Shown: positions 35,364 to 44,352 of the stretch, in pieces
Layout: every line of letters begins with the position of its first letter
How positions within the stretch are numbered: the stretch's first letter is position 1
NCBI RefSeq assembly: GCF_014397025.1
Contig: NZ_JACJUO010000001.1
Span: 2,094,501-2,158,500, forward strand
DNA: 64,000 nucleotides
DNA from: Ochrobactrum sp. Marseille-Q0166
Lineage (GTDB): Bacteria; Pseudomonadota; Alphaproteobacteria; Rhizobiales; Rhizobiaceae
Reading direction: 5' to 3'
Program-made: the position numbers and the translations under genes
The notes under the pieces: model-generated
The model's database searches: none
Seen by the model: only the letters and a program-made list of their open reading frames with translations
Told to the model about the DNA's origin: nothing

Positions 35364-35506
35364 AATTGCCTGCCTTTTAAAACTTATGACGGCTCTATCC
35401 GCTTTTTATTCAAAAATTGCGGCACTGCCCTTGCCCGCGCGCACGTTGAGCAATAGAGAGCCGAAGTCAGTAACCACTTACTTATCTCACGCGCAGGGAG
35501 CAAGGC

Positions 35507-36790
35507 ATGAAAGTTCTGTTGATCGGTTCCGGTGGCCGCGAACACGCATTGGCATGGAAGCTCGCCGCTTCGAAAAAGCTGACAAAACTTTATTGCGCGC
35601 CCGGCAATCCCGGCATTGCCGAATATGCAGAACTTGTGTCCCTTGATATCACCGATCATGCGGCTGTCATTGCTTTTGCCAAACAGAACGCAATCGATCT
35701 CGTCGTTGTTGGTCCGGAAGCTCCACTCGTCGCAGGCCTTGCTGACGATCTCGAGGCCGAGAACATCCGCGTCTTTGGCCCATCCAAGCTGGCTTCCCAG
35801 CTCGAGGGCTCAAAAGGTTTCACCAAAGATCTCTGCGCACGCTTCGGCATTCCAACCGGTGCCTATGGCCGTTTCAACAATGCCCCGAAAGCCAAGGCCT
35901 ATGTGCGTGAAGTCGGCGCTCCGATCGTCGTCAAGGCCGACGGACTTGCCGCAGGCAAAGGCGTGGTCGTAGCTATGACGCTTGCCGAAGCACTGGATGC
36001 CGTTGATGCCTGTTTTGAAGGTGCTTTCGGTTCTGCCGGTGCGGAAGTCGTCGTTGAAGAATTTCTTGAAGGCGAAGAAGCAAGCTTTTTCTGCATCTGT
36101 GATGGCAAAACAGCGCTGCCACTTGGTTCTGCTCAGGACCACAAGCGCGTTGGCGATGGCGACACCGGCCCGAACACCGGCGGCATGGGGGCTTACGCAC
36201 CTGCTCCGGTGATGACGCCTGAAATCGTCGAACGCACCATGCGTGAGCTGATCGAACCAACAATGCGTGGCATGGCGGAAATCGGTGCGCCTTTTTCGGG
36301 CGTGCTGTTCCTCGGCCTGATGATCGGCAAGGACGGCCCGAAGCTCATTGAATACAACACCCGCTTTGGCGATCCCGAATGTCAGGTGCTGATGATGCGC
36401 CTTGAAAGTGATCTGCTTGATCTCATCAACGCCGCTGTTGATGGTAAGCTTGATCAAGTCACACTGGAATGGAAAGACCAGCCGGCGCTCACCGTTGTCA
36501 TGGCGGCAGAAGGCTATCCCGCCAATGTGAAAAAAGGCAGCATCATTCGTGGTCTGGAAAAACTCGAAAACATTGACGGGCTCAAAGTTTTCCACGCCGG
36601 GACAGCAGAAAAAGACAGTAACCTTATTGCCAATGGTGGCCGCGTTCTCAATGTGACGGCTATTGCGCCAACAGTAGTGGAAGCCCAGAGCAAAGCCTAT
36701 GATGCGGTGAAGCAAGTCAATTGGCCGGAAGGTTTTTATCGCTCCGACATCGGGTGGCGTGCGGTAGAACGTGAACACTCAGACCAATAA
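35507..36790 (+). CDS. purD: Phosphoribosylamine--glycine ligase
   Basis: PurD ligates glycine to phosphoribosylamine, the step after PurF. The 427-residue ATP-grasp protein opens with [17 protein letters not shown] (3-19) and carries the central ATP-grasp segment [16 protein letters not shown] (about 141-156), the GGMGAYAP motif (about 225-232) and [11 protein letters not shown] (about 284-294). GGAG upstream of the ATG supports the start. Confidence 0.97.
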   Translation: MKVLLIGSGGREHALAWKLAASKKLTKLYCAPGNPGIAEYAELVSLDITDHAAVIAFAKQNAIDLVVVGPEAPLVAGLADDLEAENIRVFGPSKLASQLEGSKGFTKDLCARFGIPTGAYGRFNNAPKAKAYVREVGAPIVVKADGLAAGKGVVVAMTLAEALDAVDACFEGAFGSAGAEVVVEEFLEGEEASFFCICDGKTALPLGSAQDHKRVGDGDTGPNTGGMGAYAPAPVMTPEIVERTMRELIEPTMRGMAEIGAPFSGVLFLGLMIGKDGPKLIEYNTRFGDPECQVLMMRLESDLLDLINAAVDGKLDQVTLEWKDQPALTVVMAAEGYPANVKKGSIIRGLEKLENIDGLKVFHAGTAEKDSNLIANGGRVLNVTAIAPTVVEAQSKAYDAVKQVNWPEGFYRSDIGWRAVEREHSDQ

Positions 36791-36808
36791 GGCCGCGACT
36801 TTTACCGG

Positions 36809-37954
36809 TTAAGCAATATGGACGCGATTGCGTCCGGCCTTTTTCGCATCATAGAGCGCCGCATCTGCGCGGCGCATCGTTTCATAAAGACTTTCGTCGT
36901 CAACCTGTTCAGCCACGCCAAAACTGGCAGTTGGGCCCCAATGCGGTGATTTTTCTTCAAAGCGCAGCTCACTCAATGCTTCGCGCAAGTTTTGCGCCAG
37001 CTTTTCCGCCGATGCCATATCAGCGTCGGGAATAAACACGACGAACTCCTCACCGCCCATGCGTGCAGCAACAGCCGCTTTCGGCAATTGTGTTCTGAGC
37101 AGTTTGCCAAAAGCCGCGATCACCCGGTCGCCACCATCATGACCATAGGTGTCGTTGACGCGCTTGAAAAAATCCAGATCGCTCATAATCACCGAGTAGC
37201 GAATGCGCGCGCCCTTACGCGCCAATACGCGCGAGACGTGTCTATCAAAGCCACGCCGGTTATAAATTTGTGAAAGCTCATCCACCTCGGACTGTTCACT
37301 TGCCTCTCCGAGCATGTGCGAGACTGTGCTAAGCAATAAAAGCAAGCCGCGCGCCACCTGCACAAAGACACCAACGGCCAACGACACAATCACGTGCAAC
37401 GTATTAACCTGGTCTTCGGGCCGCATATCTGAACCCGGCCAGGCAATCAGGAAAGCTTTCGAAAAATAATGAATGCAGCTGAAAGCGGCGAGCGCCAGCA
37501 TCAGCTTGTCCACCAGCCGCGGCATACCTGAACGATAAATCACCCGGACCATCAGCAATTGGGCCAAGCAAAGCGGAAGCTGGTAAAGAAAACGATGCAG
37601 AAGCGATGTGCGTGGGAGTTCATAGGTCAGCAAATTGCAGATGATCGCCGCAACAAAAAAGCCACCAAGAAGCCGCCAGTCCACGTTCTGACGATAAATG
37701 CACTGCAATCCAACGATGACAGCCAAAAACGCTGCCATTAAAAGAGCAAAAGCAACCAGAACCAGAAGGCGCGGATTTTCTGCAAGTGGGATCCAGTAGC
37801 CAAAAATCGCCACAAGCGCTCCAGCTACAGAGGCCACCGTGAACCACCGCGGCGCCGCATAATTGCGTTCCTGTATCGACACGAACGCGAATGTCAAAAT
37901 GAAAACGCACGACACCGTAAGATTGACTGTCAGAAAATACGGAACGAGCGTCAT
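36809..37954 (-). CDS. Membrane-bound diguanylate cyclase (GGDEF)
   Basis: The 381-residue protein has about seven N-terminal helices (about 5-215) and a C-terminal GGDEF domain. Its active-site loop reads GGEEF (about 301-305), an active variant, with FKRVNDTYGHDGGD upstream. It should make cyclic di-GMP from GTP. The RxxD product-inhibition site normally five residues before GGEEF is missing (PKAA in its place), so feedback inhibition by that route is not expected. No sensory domain is recognised in the membrane part. Confidence 0.9.
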   Translation of the reverse strand: MTLVPYFLTVNLTVSCVFILTFAFVSIQERNYAAPRWFTVASVAGALVAIFGYWIPLAENPRLLVLVAFALLMAAFLAVIVGLQCIYRQNVDWRLLGGFFVAAIICNLLTYELPRTSLLHRFLYQLPLCLAQLLMVRVIYRSGMPRLVDKLMLALAAFSCIHYFSKAFLIAWPGSDMRPEDQVNTLHVIVSLAVGVFVQVARGLLLLLSTVSHMLGEASEQSEVDELSQIYNRRGFDRHVSRVLARKGARIRYSVIMSDLDFFKRVNDTYGHDGGDRVIAAFGKLLRTQLPKAAVAARMGGEEFVVFIPDADMASAEKLAQNLREALSELRFEEKSPHWGPTASFGVAEQVDDESLYETMRRADAALYDAKKAGRNRVHIA

Positions 37955-38325
37955 ATATCAGCGCCTCTCAACATGCTTACTGTCTAAATGAATTCGAAGA
38001 ATATTTCATTAATAACAATGAATTTCTTTACAGCGAAATCAGACCCCTCACGGAGTTTAGACATAGGCATAATTTGATAATGCTTTCTATTACGATACTC
38101 AGCGTTATTTTTATCGCAAAAATCTGTACTTATGATAGCGTTTTTCTTAATTTTAGAAAAGCGCCTTGTAAAAGCCCTGAATGCCACCTATATGTGGCGC
38201 ATCGATTTTGTTTTCGAATGTTGCGGCGTGCTTTTCGCCACCCGGTACTTCTTTCAAATTCGTGAAATTCGGCAATGGGCTTTGGTCCATTATATATCAA
38301 CCGTGCGATTTGAAAGGAATTCAAC
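37955..38325. other. AT-rich gene-free region upstream of cspA
   Basis: About 370 bp with no ORF of gene quality. The right part probably carries the cspA promoter and a long 5' leader, which in cold-shock genes often folds and controls translation. A GAAAGGAATTCAAC ribosome-site segment directly precedes the cspA ATG. Confidence 0.55.
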
Positions 38326-38535
38326 ATGGCAAACGGAACAGTAAAATTCTTTAATTCAACCAAAGGCTTCGGCTTTATTCAGCCTGATGACGGCGGCGTT
38401 GACGTGTTTGTTCACATCTCGGCTGTTGAACGTTCGGGCCTCAGCACACTCAACGAAGGCCAGAAGGTCAGCTTTGAAGTTGTTGCAGACCGTCGTTCGG
38501 GCAAGAATGCAGCAGAAAACCTGCGTGCGCTCTAA
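38326..38535 (+). CDS. cspA: Cold-shock protein (CspA family)
   Basis: A 69-residue single cold-shock domain with both RNA-binding motifs, KGFGFIQP (residues 16-23) and VFVHISAVE (about 31-39). It acts as an RNA chaperone. Rhizobia carry several paralogues, so the symbol is by family, not by proven orthology. AAAGGA lies ten bases before the start. Confidence 0.92.
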   Translation: MANGTVKFFNSTKGFGFIQPDDGGVDVFVHISAVERSGLSTLNEGQKVSFEVVADRRSGKNAAENLRAL

Positions 38536-38645
38536 TAACTGTTCAAGCTGAGTTTTTGAAAACTCTGCTTCAATAGTTGCGCTAAGAAATTTGTCTCCAG
38601 TCTTTGACCACGGATGTACTGGCACTGATTGTTGAGACTTATGAA

Positions 38646-38670
38646 GGTCGGGTCCATGCCCGGCCTTTTT
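38646..38670 (+). terminator. Terminator downstream of cspA
   Basis: Stem GGTCGGG / CCCGGCC (one G-T pair) with TCCATG loop and TTTTT tail, about 110 bp after the cspA stop. Confidence 0.75.
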
Positions 38671-38835
38671 ATTTATCCATTTAAGAGACAAAGCAGCCAA
38701 GCCATCATGCACACAAAGCAGGATGTGGCGGATGCAAAAAGGCATGTCTTCGCCGGATCGCTTTGAATGTGGTCAAGGCGGAGAATAGACAAACTGATAG
38801 AGCATCAAACATCAAATAAGTTCTTCATCTAAATA

Positions 38836-38851
38836 TTGACGTTTACGTAAT
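38836..38851 (+). promoter_or_regulatory. Possible LiuR-type operator
   Basis: TTGACGTTTACGTAAT is an imperfect palindrome with ACGT half-sites. It resembles, from memory, the site of the MerR-family regulator LiuR, which controls branched-chain amino-acid and fatty-acid degradation genes in proteobacteria. It lies 100 bp upstream of an acyl-CoA dehydrogenase/enoyl-CoA hydratase operon. No liuR gene is in the window. Confidence 0.4.
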
Positions 38852-38951
38852 AAGCCGATAGCTCTTAATCATACCCAGCCACAAGGCTGAACGAGTTGCC
38901 GCCATTCAACGGCAGTTCAACACCTTTTGAGGAAAAGGTTCAGGAGGAAAA

Positions 38952-40733
38952 ATGTATCGCGCACCAGTTTCCGAAATTTCTCATACGCTGTTGAAGGTTG
39001 CAGGCCTTGAGAAAGCAATCGAAGATAACCGTTTTCCTGAAGAGCTTTCGGCCGATCTCGTCGAAGCCATTCTCGAAGAAGCAGGAAAATTTGCTTCCGA
39101 ACGCGTCGAGCCACTGCGCATTTCTGGCGACCGGCACGGTGCGAGTGTGAAGGATGGCGTTGTCACGACTGCGCCGGGCTGGAAAGAGCTTTATACCGAC
39201 TGGATTGCAGGTGGCTGGAACTCGCTCACCGGGACACCGGAATATGGTGGCCAAGGCTTGCCGACCATGATGTCGGTTGCGGTCAGTGAAATGTGGAACT
39301 CCGGCACGCTGGCTTTTGCCATTGCTCCCACGCTCACTATGGGCGCAGTCGAAGCACTGGAAAAACACGCCTCCAAAGAACTCAAAGATATTTACCTTGA
39401 AAAGCTCATCTCCGGCGAATGGATGGGCACAATGAACCTGACTGAGCCGCAGGCCGGATCAGATGTTGGCGCTTTAGGTACACGGGCAGAGCGCAACGAT
39501 GATGGCTCCTATAGAATCTTTGGCCAGAAAATTTTTATTACCTATGGCGAACACGACCTCACGGATAATATCGTGCATCTCGTGCTGGCGCGCCTGCCCG
39601 ATGCCCCTGCCGGAACCAAAGGCATATCGCTGTTTCTCGTACCCAAATTCCTCGTCAATGCGGATGGTTCCCTCGACCGCCGCAATGATGTTTTCTGCTC
39701 CGGCCTTGAGCACAAGATGGGTATTCACGCCTCCCCCACCTGCACAATGATTTATGGTGACGGCTTTGTAAAAGGCGAAGAAGCAGGCGCCGTGGGCTAT
39801 TTGATTGGCGAAGAAAATCGTGGCCTCGCCTGCATGTTCACCATGATGAACAATGCGCGTCTGCTGGTTGGCATTCAGGGCGTTGGCGTTGCAGAAGCCG
39901 CTTATCAGCAGGCTTTGAATTACGCCAGGGAACGCAAACAGGGGCGGGCCATCGGCGCCGATCCAAAGGCTGGCATGAGTCCGATCATTGAGCATCCCGA
40001 TGTGCAACGTATGCTGCTTACCATGAAAGCGCTCACACAGGTTGCCCGCTCCATCACCTATTCCTGTGCACACGCGATTGACATGAGCCACGCGACGGAT
40101 GGTATAGAGGCGCAATTCTGGTCGGATCGGGCTGGACTTCTCACACCTTTGGCCAAGAGTTTCGCTACCGATGTCGGCGTCGATGTTGCCTCGCTTGGTG
40201 TGCAAATCCACGGTGGCATGGGCTTTATCGAGGAAACCGGTGCAGCACAATTGCTTCGCGATGCCAGAATTACCCCAATTTATGAAGGCACCAACGGCAT
40301 TCAGGCGATTGACCTTGTTATGCGCAAGCTGCCTTTGGACAATGGTAAACATATCAAAGGTTTCTTCGCCGAATTGCAGGACGATGCCGATAAAGCCACG
40401 ACCTCGAACCGGCCAGAGCTGGGCGAAACAGGTTCCCTCCTGTCGGCTGCAATCAATAAAGCCCGTGAAGCAACAGACTGGTTGCAAAAGGCAGCAAGTG
40501 AAGGCCGCACAGAAGAAGCACTCGCTGGGGCAACACCTTATCAGCGCCTGCTCTCACTGACCGCTGGTGGTGGCTATCTGGCACGTGCCGCACTTAACAG
40601 TGACGATGCCGGACGTGCAGCACTTTGCCGATTCTATGCCGAAAATATGCTTTCGGAAGTATCTTCATTAAAAGACACGGTTGTTACCGGCGCATCCAGT
40701 CTTGCGGCTGCAAAACTGGCCTTGGAGGCTTGA
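38952..40733 (+). CDS. Acyl-CoA dehydrogenase
   Basis: The 593-residue flavoprotein oxidises an acyl-CoA at the alpha-beta bond. Features in order: N-terminal helical domain, the FAD region MNLTEPQAGSDVGAL (about 159-173), KMGIHASPT (about 257), the catalytic Glu in IYEGTNGIQAIDL (about 441-453), and an extra C-terminal domain of about 120 residues. That length and layout match the FadE-type long dehydrogenases (DmdC-like group) rather than the 380-residue short-chain enzymes. The downstream hydratase gene starts two bases after its stop. Confidence 0.93.
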   Translation: MYRAPVSEISHTLLKVAGLEKAIEDNRFPEELSADLVEAILEEAGKFASERVEPLRISGDRHGASVKDGVVTTAPGWKELYTDWIAGGWNSLTGTPEYGGQGLPTMMSVAVSEMWNSGTLAFAIAPTLTMGAVEALEKHASKELKDIYLEKLISGEWMGTMNLTEPQAGSDVGALGTRAERNDDGSYRIFGQKIFITYGEHDLTDNIVHLVLARLPDAPAGTKGISLFLVPKFLVNADGSLDRRNDVFCSGLEHKMGIHASPTCTMIYGDGFVKGEEAGAVGYLIGEENRGLACMFTMMNNARLLVGIQGVGVAEAAYQQALNYARERKQGRAIGADPKAGMSPIIEHPDVQRMLLTMKALTQVARSITYSCAHAIDMSHATDGIEAQFWSDRAGLLTPLAKSFATDVGVDVASLGVQIHGGMGFIEETGAAQLLRDARITPIYEGTNGIQAIDLVMRKLPLDNGKHIKGFFAELQDDADKATTSNRPELGETGSLLSAAINKAREATDWLQKAASEGRTEEALAGATPYQRLLSLTAGGGYLARAALNSDDAGRAALCRFYAENMLSEVSSLKDTVVTGASSLAAAKLALEA

Positions 40734-40735
40734 TT

Positions 40736-41485
40736 ATGGGTAAGCATATTCTGATCGAGCGCAGAGGTGCAGTGCAAATTATCCGCCTTAACCGCCCTGA
40801 TAAAAAGAACGCGATTACCCGCGCCATGTACGCCACGATGGCAAAAGCCCTCGTTGACGGCGACGCGGACGACGGCGTGCGTGTTCATGTGTTTCTGGGT
40901 GTGCCGGGAGCATTTTCATCCGGCAATGATATGCAGGATTTCATGGCGGCTGCATCCGGTGGCAGTCTCGGCAATGACATTCTCGATTTTCTTGGTGCGC
41001 TCTCAAGCGCAAAGAAGCCGATTATCTCCGGCGTCGATGGCCTCGCCATTGGTATTGGCACGACAATCCACCTGCATTGCGATCTGACTTTTGCGACCAG
41101 TCATGCACTGTTCCGCACGCCGTTTGTTGATCTAGGCCTTGTGCCGGAAGCAGCATCCAGCCTGCTTGCACCGCCGCTTATGGGGCATCAGAAAGCATTC
41201 GCTCTTCTGGCGTTAGGTCATGGATTTGATGCACAAGCCGCCCTTGAGGCGGGCATAGTCTATAAGCTTGTTGAAAATGGCCAGCTGGAAACAGAGGTTT
41301 TAAAGGCGGCGGACGAAATCGCCTCCAAACCTCCACAGGCCATACAAATTGCCCGCAGCCTGATGCGGCTTCCCGCTGAACCCGTTTCAGAGAGGATCGC
41401 GCGGGAAGCAAAGCATTTTGCCGAGCGCCTGACTTCGAACGAAGCACGCGAAGCTGTCACGGCCTTTCTCAGCCGTAAAAAATGA
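40736..41485 (+). CDS. Enoyl-CoA hydratase/isomerase family protein
   Basis: A 249-residue crotonase-fold protein. The oxyanion-hole segments are AFSSGNDMQDF (about 57-67) and GVDGLAIGIGTTI (about 99-111). The usual second catalytic Glu is not clear, so an isomerase or another crotonase activity is possible. GGAGG within the end of the preceding gene and the 2-bp spacing show coupling with the acyl-CoA dehydrogenase. Confidence 0.9.
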   Translation: MGKHILIERRGAVQIIRLNRPDKKNAITRAMYATMAKALVDGDADDGVRVHVFLGVPGAFSSGNDMQDFMAAASGGSLGNDILDFLGALSSAKKPIISGVDGLAIGIGTTIHLHCDLTFATSHALFRTPFVDLGLVPEAASSLLAPPLMGHQKAFALLALGHGFDAQAALEAGIVYKLVENGQLETEVLKAADEIASKPPQAIQIARSLMRLPAEPVSERIAREAKHFAERLTSNEAREAVTAFLSRKK

Positions 41486-41509
41486 GGCAGGGATTACCCT
41501 GCCTTTTTT
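41485..41509. terminator. Bidirectional terminator after the hydratase gene
   Basis: AGGCAGGG / CCCTGCCT stem with ATTA loop followed by TTTTTT on + and, in the other direction, CATTTTTT. It overlaps the last codons of the convergent DUF4282 gene. Confidence 0.88.
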
Positions 41510-41784
41510 CCTGTCGTTGGATTACTCGGCAATCGATCCCGAATTTCAGTCAGGCGATTGAAAACATTAAATTGCAAAATAACGACTTCACAAATCACGC
41601 GCCATAAGAGGCAACTTAGAAACCAAACAAAAATTACACCCAGAATTGTCAATGCATCGCCGTAAGATGTGTGCGTTGTCATTATAGCAATCAAAGCCAA
41701 CAATAATAAAACAACCATACCCATCCAGTAAATAAACTTCACAATATACGGTGAAATTAATTTATCGAAGTTAAATATATTCAT
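41494..41784 (-). CDS. DUF4282 domain membrane protein
   Basis: A 96-residue protein with two hydrophobic helices (about 15-36 and 46-66) and the DUF4282 pattern: F-x-K-L-I-S-P-x-I-V-K-x-I-Y at the N-terminus and a charged C-terminal tail (FNVFNRLTEIRDRL). Function unknown. The gene is AT-rich compared with its neighbours. An in-frame ATG four codons upstream is possible. Confidence 0.75.
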   Translation of the reverse strand: MNIFNFDKLISPYIVKFIYWMGMVVLLLLALIAIMTTHTSYGDALTILGVIFVWFLSCLLWRVICEVVILQFNVFNRLTEIRDRLPSNPTTGKKAG

Positions 41785-41875
41785 ACATCCATCCATATTC
41801 TATAATATATTTTTATATATTCACAACTTATTATAGTTTTTTATCTTCGTTAAAATCAAATAATTTCGATAATAT

Positions 41876-41911
41876 TTCAAAAAAATACCCGGATGGAATT
41901 ACCATCCGGGT
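41876..41911 (-). terminator. Terminator after the DUF6101 gene
   Basis: A perfect 10-bp stem ACCCGGATGG / CCATCCGGGT with AATTA loop. Read on the - strand it is followed by ATTTTTTTG. It lies about 160 bp after the DUF6101 stop, in an AT-rich stretch (41797-42071) with no gene. Confidence 0.8.
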
Positions 41912-42071
41912 GGCTTTGTTGGAGGTCAGCCAAGTTGGTTGCCTCAGCTTCGGAGCTTTAAATATCTGAAAAGGTCCTTCATCTTTCCAGACGGCCGCCG
42001 AGTGAAGCGTTATTCTTTAGATAGTATAGAAATTCGACAAGACCGTGTTCACACGCGAATGTGATATTTTC

Positions 42072-42641
42072 TTAATTGCGAGCAATAATCTCACGGCCTT
42101 CAATCACCATGCGAACACCCAGCGAGCCGGTCTTGCGACGCGCAAGGAAGCGTGGACGACGGCGGCGTGGTTCCTGCCCCTGACGGCGGGCCTGTGGCTC
42201 AGACGTGCGAACCGGGCCGGTGCTTTCATAAAGCGGACGTGCAACGCCATCCTCTTCAACCAGCATCATTGGCAGGTTGAAGGTTGCAGCCCATGCGCGC
42301 CAGTCAGCCGCAACGTCAGTCAGATCATGGGCGACCAGCAGCGGCACGGAAAGCTGCGGATCTTCATGCATCAGTTCCAGCGTGACAGTGATTTCGCCAA
42401 ACTCGTCTTCGACTGCCCGGGCTGTCACACCGGCGAAAGCGTTGATCGGCAGTGCAATCGACATTGGCAAACCGCTCGATGGCAGGATCTGGCGGACAAC
42501 CGCGCCACGCTCGCTGATGGTGAAGGTTACATCTGCGTCACAATCTTCTGCGGGGTAGGTTACGACCTGTGGCAAGTGAAACGGATCCAAACGAAGTTCC
42601 TGACCTGCCCATTCCGGCTTCTTAAGTCCGCTGCTCATCAT
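42072..42641 (-). CDS. DUF6101 family protein
   Basis: A 189-residue soluble protein. It begins with GQELRLDPFHLPQVVTYPAED-like sequence, has a beta-rich middle (VTVTLELMHEDPQLSVPLLVA type) and ends in a basic segment (RRQGQEPRRRRPRF). This fits the rhizobial DUF6101 family, whose role is unknown. The basic tail could bind nucleic acid or another acidic partner. Either of two consecutive ATGs could be the start. Confidence 0.75.
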   Translation of the reverse strand: MMSSGLKKPEWAGQELRLDPFHLPQVVTYPAEDCDADVTFTISERGAVVRQILPSSGLPMSIALPINAFAGVTARAVEDEFGEITVTLELMHEDPQLSVPLLVAHDLTDVAADWRAWAATFNLPMMLVEEDGVARPLYESTGPVRTSEPQARRQGQEPRRRRPRFLARRKTGSLGVRMVIEGREIIARN

Positions 42642-42865
42642 TTTCGACGCCTCTTAGTATCTCTGCCTGTTATATTGAGAGCCAGTTATTCCAGCTTCTC
42701 TTTGTGAGCGATGTTCGCTCTTGTTGATTTGGAGAATAGGCGATGAATATTACCGGGGCGCTTAACGCGTTAGGTTAACTTTTCCCTGCTTTTTCATTTG
42801 GTTACTGCTTTACAACCAGGTGTAAGAACTCGGTAATGCTTGCTAATTTTCGTTTACATAAATGA

Positions 42866-42894
42866 AAAGGCGGACAGTTGCCTGCCCGCCTCGA
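42866..42894 (-). terminator. Terminator after the FAD-linked oxidase gene
   Basis: Arms AGGCGG / CCGCCT enclose a loop with partial pairing (GGCAGGCAACTGTCC on the - strand), followed by TTTTCATTT on the - strand, 20 bp after the oxidase stop. Confidence 0.65.
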
Positions 42895-42914
42895 TTTCGT
42901 CATATTTGCTGAAA

Positions 42915-44327
42915 TTACAGCACTTTACCCGGGTTCATGATGCCATTCGGGTCGAATGATTTCTTAATATGGCGCATCAGTTCAAGCGCTACATCCTGCT
43001 TGAAGAAGGCAAGTTCTTCGCGCTTCAACACGCCGATACCATGCTCTGCCGAGATAGATCCGGTATAAGAAGCAACAATTGTATGAATGCGGTGATTAAG
43101 GTCGTGCCAGCGATCAAGGAAAGCCTGCTTGTCCGCACCGACCGGCTGCGACACATTATAATGCAGATTTCCGTCGCCGATGTGTCCAAAGCAAACAATA
43201 CGCGAACCGGGAATCATTTCGAGCGTTGCTGCATTGGCCTCATGAATGAATTCCGGGATTTTCGCGACAGGAACCGAAATGTCGTGCTTGATCGAGCCAC
43301 CTTCCGGCTTCTGCGCCCAGGACATTTCCTCGCGCATTTTCCAGAACATCTGTGCCTGCGCAACGCTCTCGGCAATGGCGGCATCCTGAATGATGTCGTT
43401 CTCAAACGCTTCCGTCAGGATTGTTTCAAGCGTCGTACGCGCATCGTCTTCTGAACGGCTCGATGAAATATCGACGAGCGCATACCAGTCGTGCGGGCTT
43501 TCAAGGGGATCACGCACACCATCGACATGGGCAATCGTAAACTCAACACCAACACGCGGCATCAGTTCAAAGCCGGTGAGCGACGGGCCTGCATGTTCGG
43601 TCGCAAGCTGAAACAGGCGCAGCACATCTTCCGGGCTGCGCAGACCGGCATAGGCCACGCCCTTGCCCTTTGGCTGCGGGTAAATCTTCAAAACGGCGGC
43701 AGTAATAACACCAAGCGTACCTTCGGAACCAATGAAGAGGTCCTTCAGATCGTAGCCGGTATTGTCTTTCTTCACGTAGCGAAGGTCGTTGAGAATCTCA
43801 CCGCTTGGCAAAACCACTTCAAGACCGAGGCAAAGCTCACGCATATTGCCATAGGCAAGAACTGCCGTGCCGCCAGCGTTAGAACCCAGATTGCCACCAA
43901 TCTGGCAGGAGCCTTCGGCACCCAGCGACAGCGGGAACAGGCGCCCGACTTTTTGTGCTTCATCCTGAAGGTTTTTCAGGATCACACCCGCTTCCACCGT
44001 TACCAGATTGCCAACCGGATCAACCGAGCGCACCTTGTTCATACGGCCAAGCGACAATACGATCGTGGTGTTGCTCTGATCCGGCGTCTGACCACCGACA
44101 AGACCTGTATTGCCGCCCTGCGGCACGACCGGGGTCTTGGTTTCGTTGGCGAGTTTCAGGATGTCTGAGACTTCCTGCGTTGAGGACGGGCGCAGAACCA
44201 GCGGCGAACGGCCCTGATAGAGGTCGCGCTGTTCAATCATGAAGGGCGCAATGTCTTCCGGCGCAGTCAGTGCATTCTTTTCGCCAACAATGGCTGCAAA
44301 TCGTTCGATCAGGGCGGTGTCGAGCAT
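42915..44327 (-). CDS. FAD-linked oxidase (2-hydroxyacid dehydrogenase, GlcD/Dld type)
   Basis: A 470-residue flavoprotein of the VAO family. The FAD-binding motif is VPQGGNTGLVGGQTP (about 72-86), with the GSNAGGTAVLAYGNMREL segment at about 152-169. The C-terminal cap has VCFGHIGDGNLHYN, SAEHGIGVLKREEL and the ending GIMNPGKVL. Likely substrates are D-2-hydroxyglutarate, D-lactate or glycolate; none can be selected. The next gene upstream is tsaC-like, 25 bp away on the same strand. Confidence 0.9.
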   Translation of the reverse strand: MLDTALIERFAAIVGEKNALTAPEDIAPFMIEQRDLYQGRSPLVLRPSSTQEVSDILKLANETKTPVVPQGGNTGLVGGQTPDQSNTTIVLSLGRMNKVRSVDPVGNLVTVEAGVILKNLQDEAQKVGRLFPLSLGAEGSCQIGGNLGSNAGGTAVLAYGNMRELCLGLEVVLPSGEILNDLRYVKKDNTGYDLKDLFIGSEGTLGVITAAVLKIYPQPKGKGVAYAGLRSPEDVLRLFQLATEHAGPSLTGFELMPRVGVEFTIAHVDGVRDPLESPHDWYALVDISSSRSEDDARTTLETILTEAFENDIIQDAAIAESVAQAQMFWKMREEMSWAQKPEGGSIKHDISVPVAKIPEFIHEANAATLEMIPGSRIVCFGHIGDGNLHYNVSQPVGADKQAFLDRWHDLNHRIHTIVASYTGSISAEHGIGVLKREELAFFKQDVALELMRHIKKSFDPNGIMNPGKVL

Positions 44328-44352
44328 GTGCTTCTCTTAATTGTTTGGGGAA

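Larger units (their letters stand above)
38536..38951. other. Gene-free region between cspA and the acyl-CoA dehydrogenase gene
   Basis: About 415 bp without a credible ORF. It holds a terminator at 38646-38670 and a palindromic site at 38836-38851. A GAGGAAAAGGTTCAGGAGG purine stretch gives a strong ribosome site for the next gene. Confidence 0.6.

Noticed and set aside
42769..42785. TTAA-N-TTAA pair resembling a CtrA site
   Set aside because: The spacing is nine instead of seven bases, and the downstream gene gives no support.
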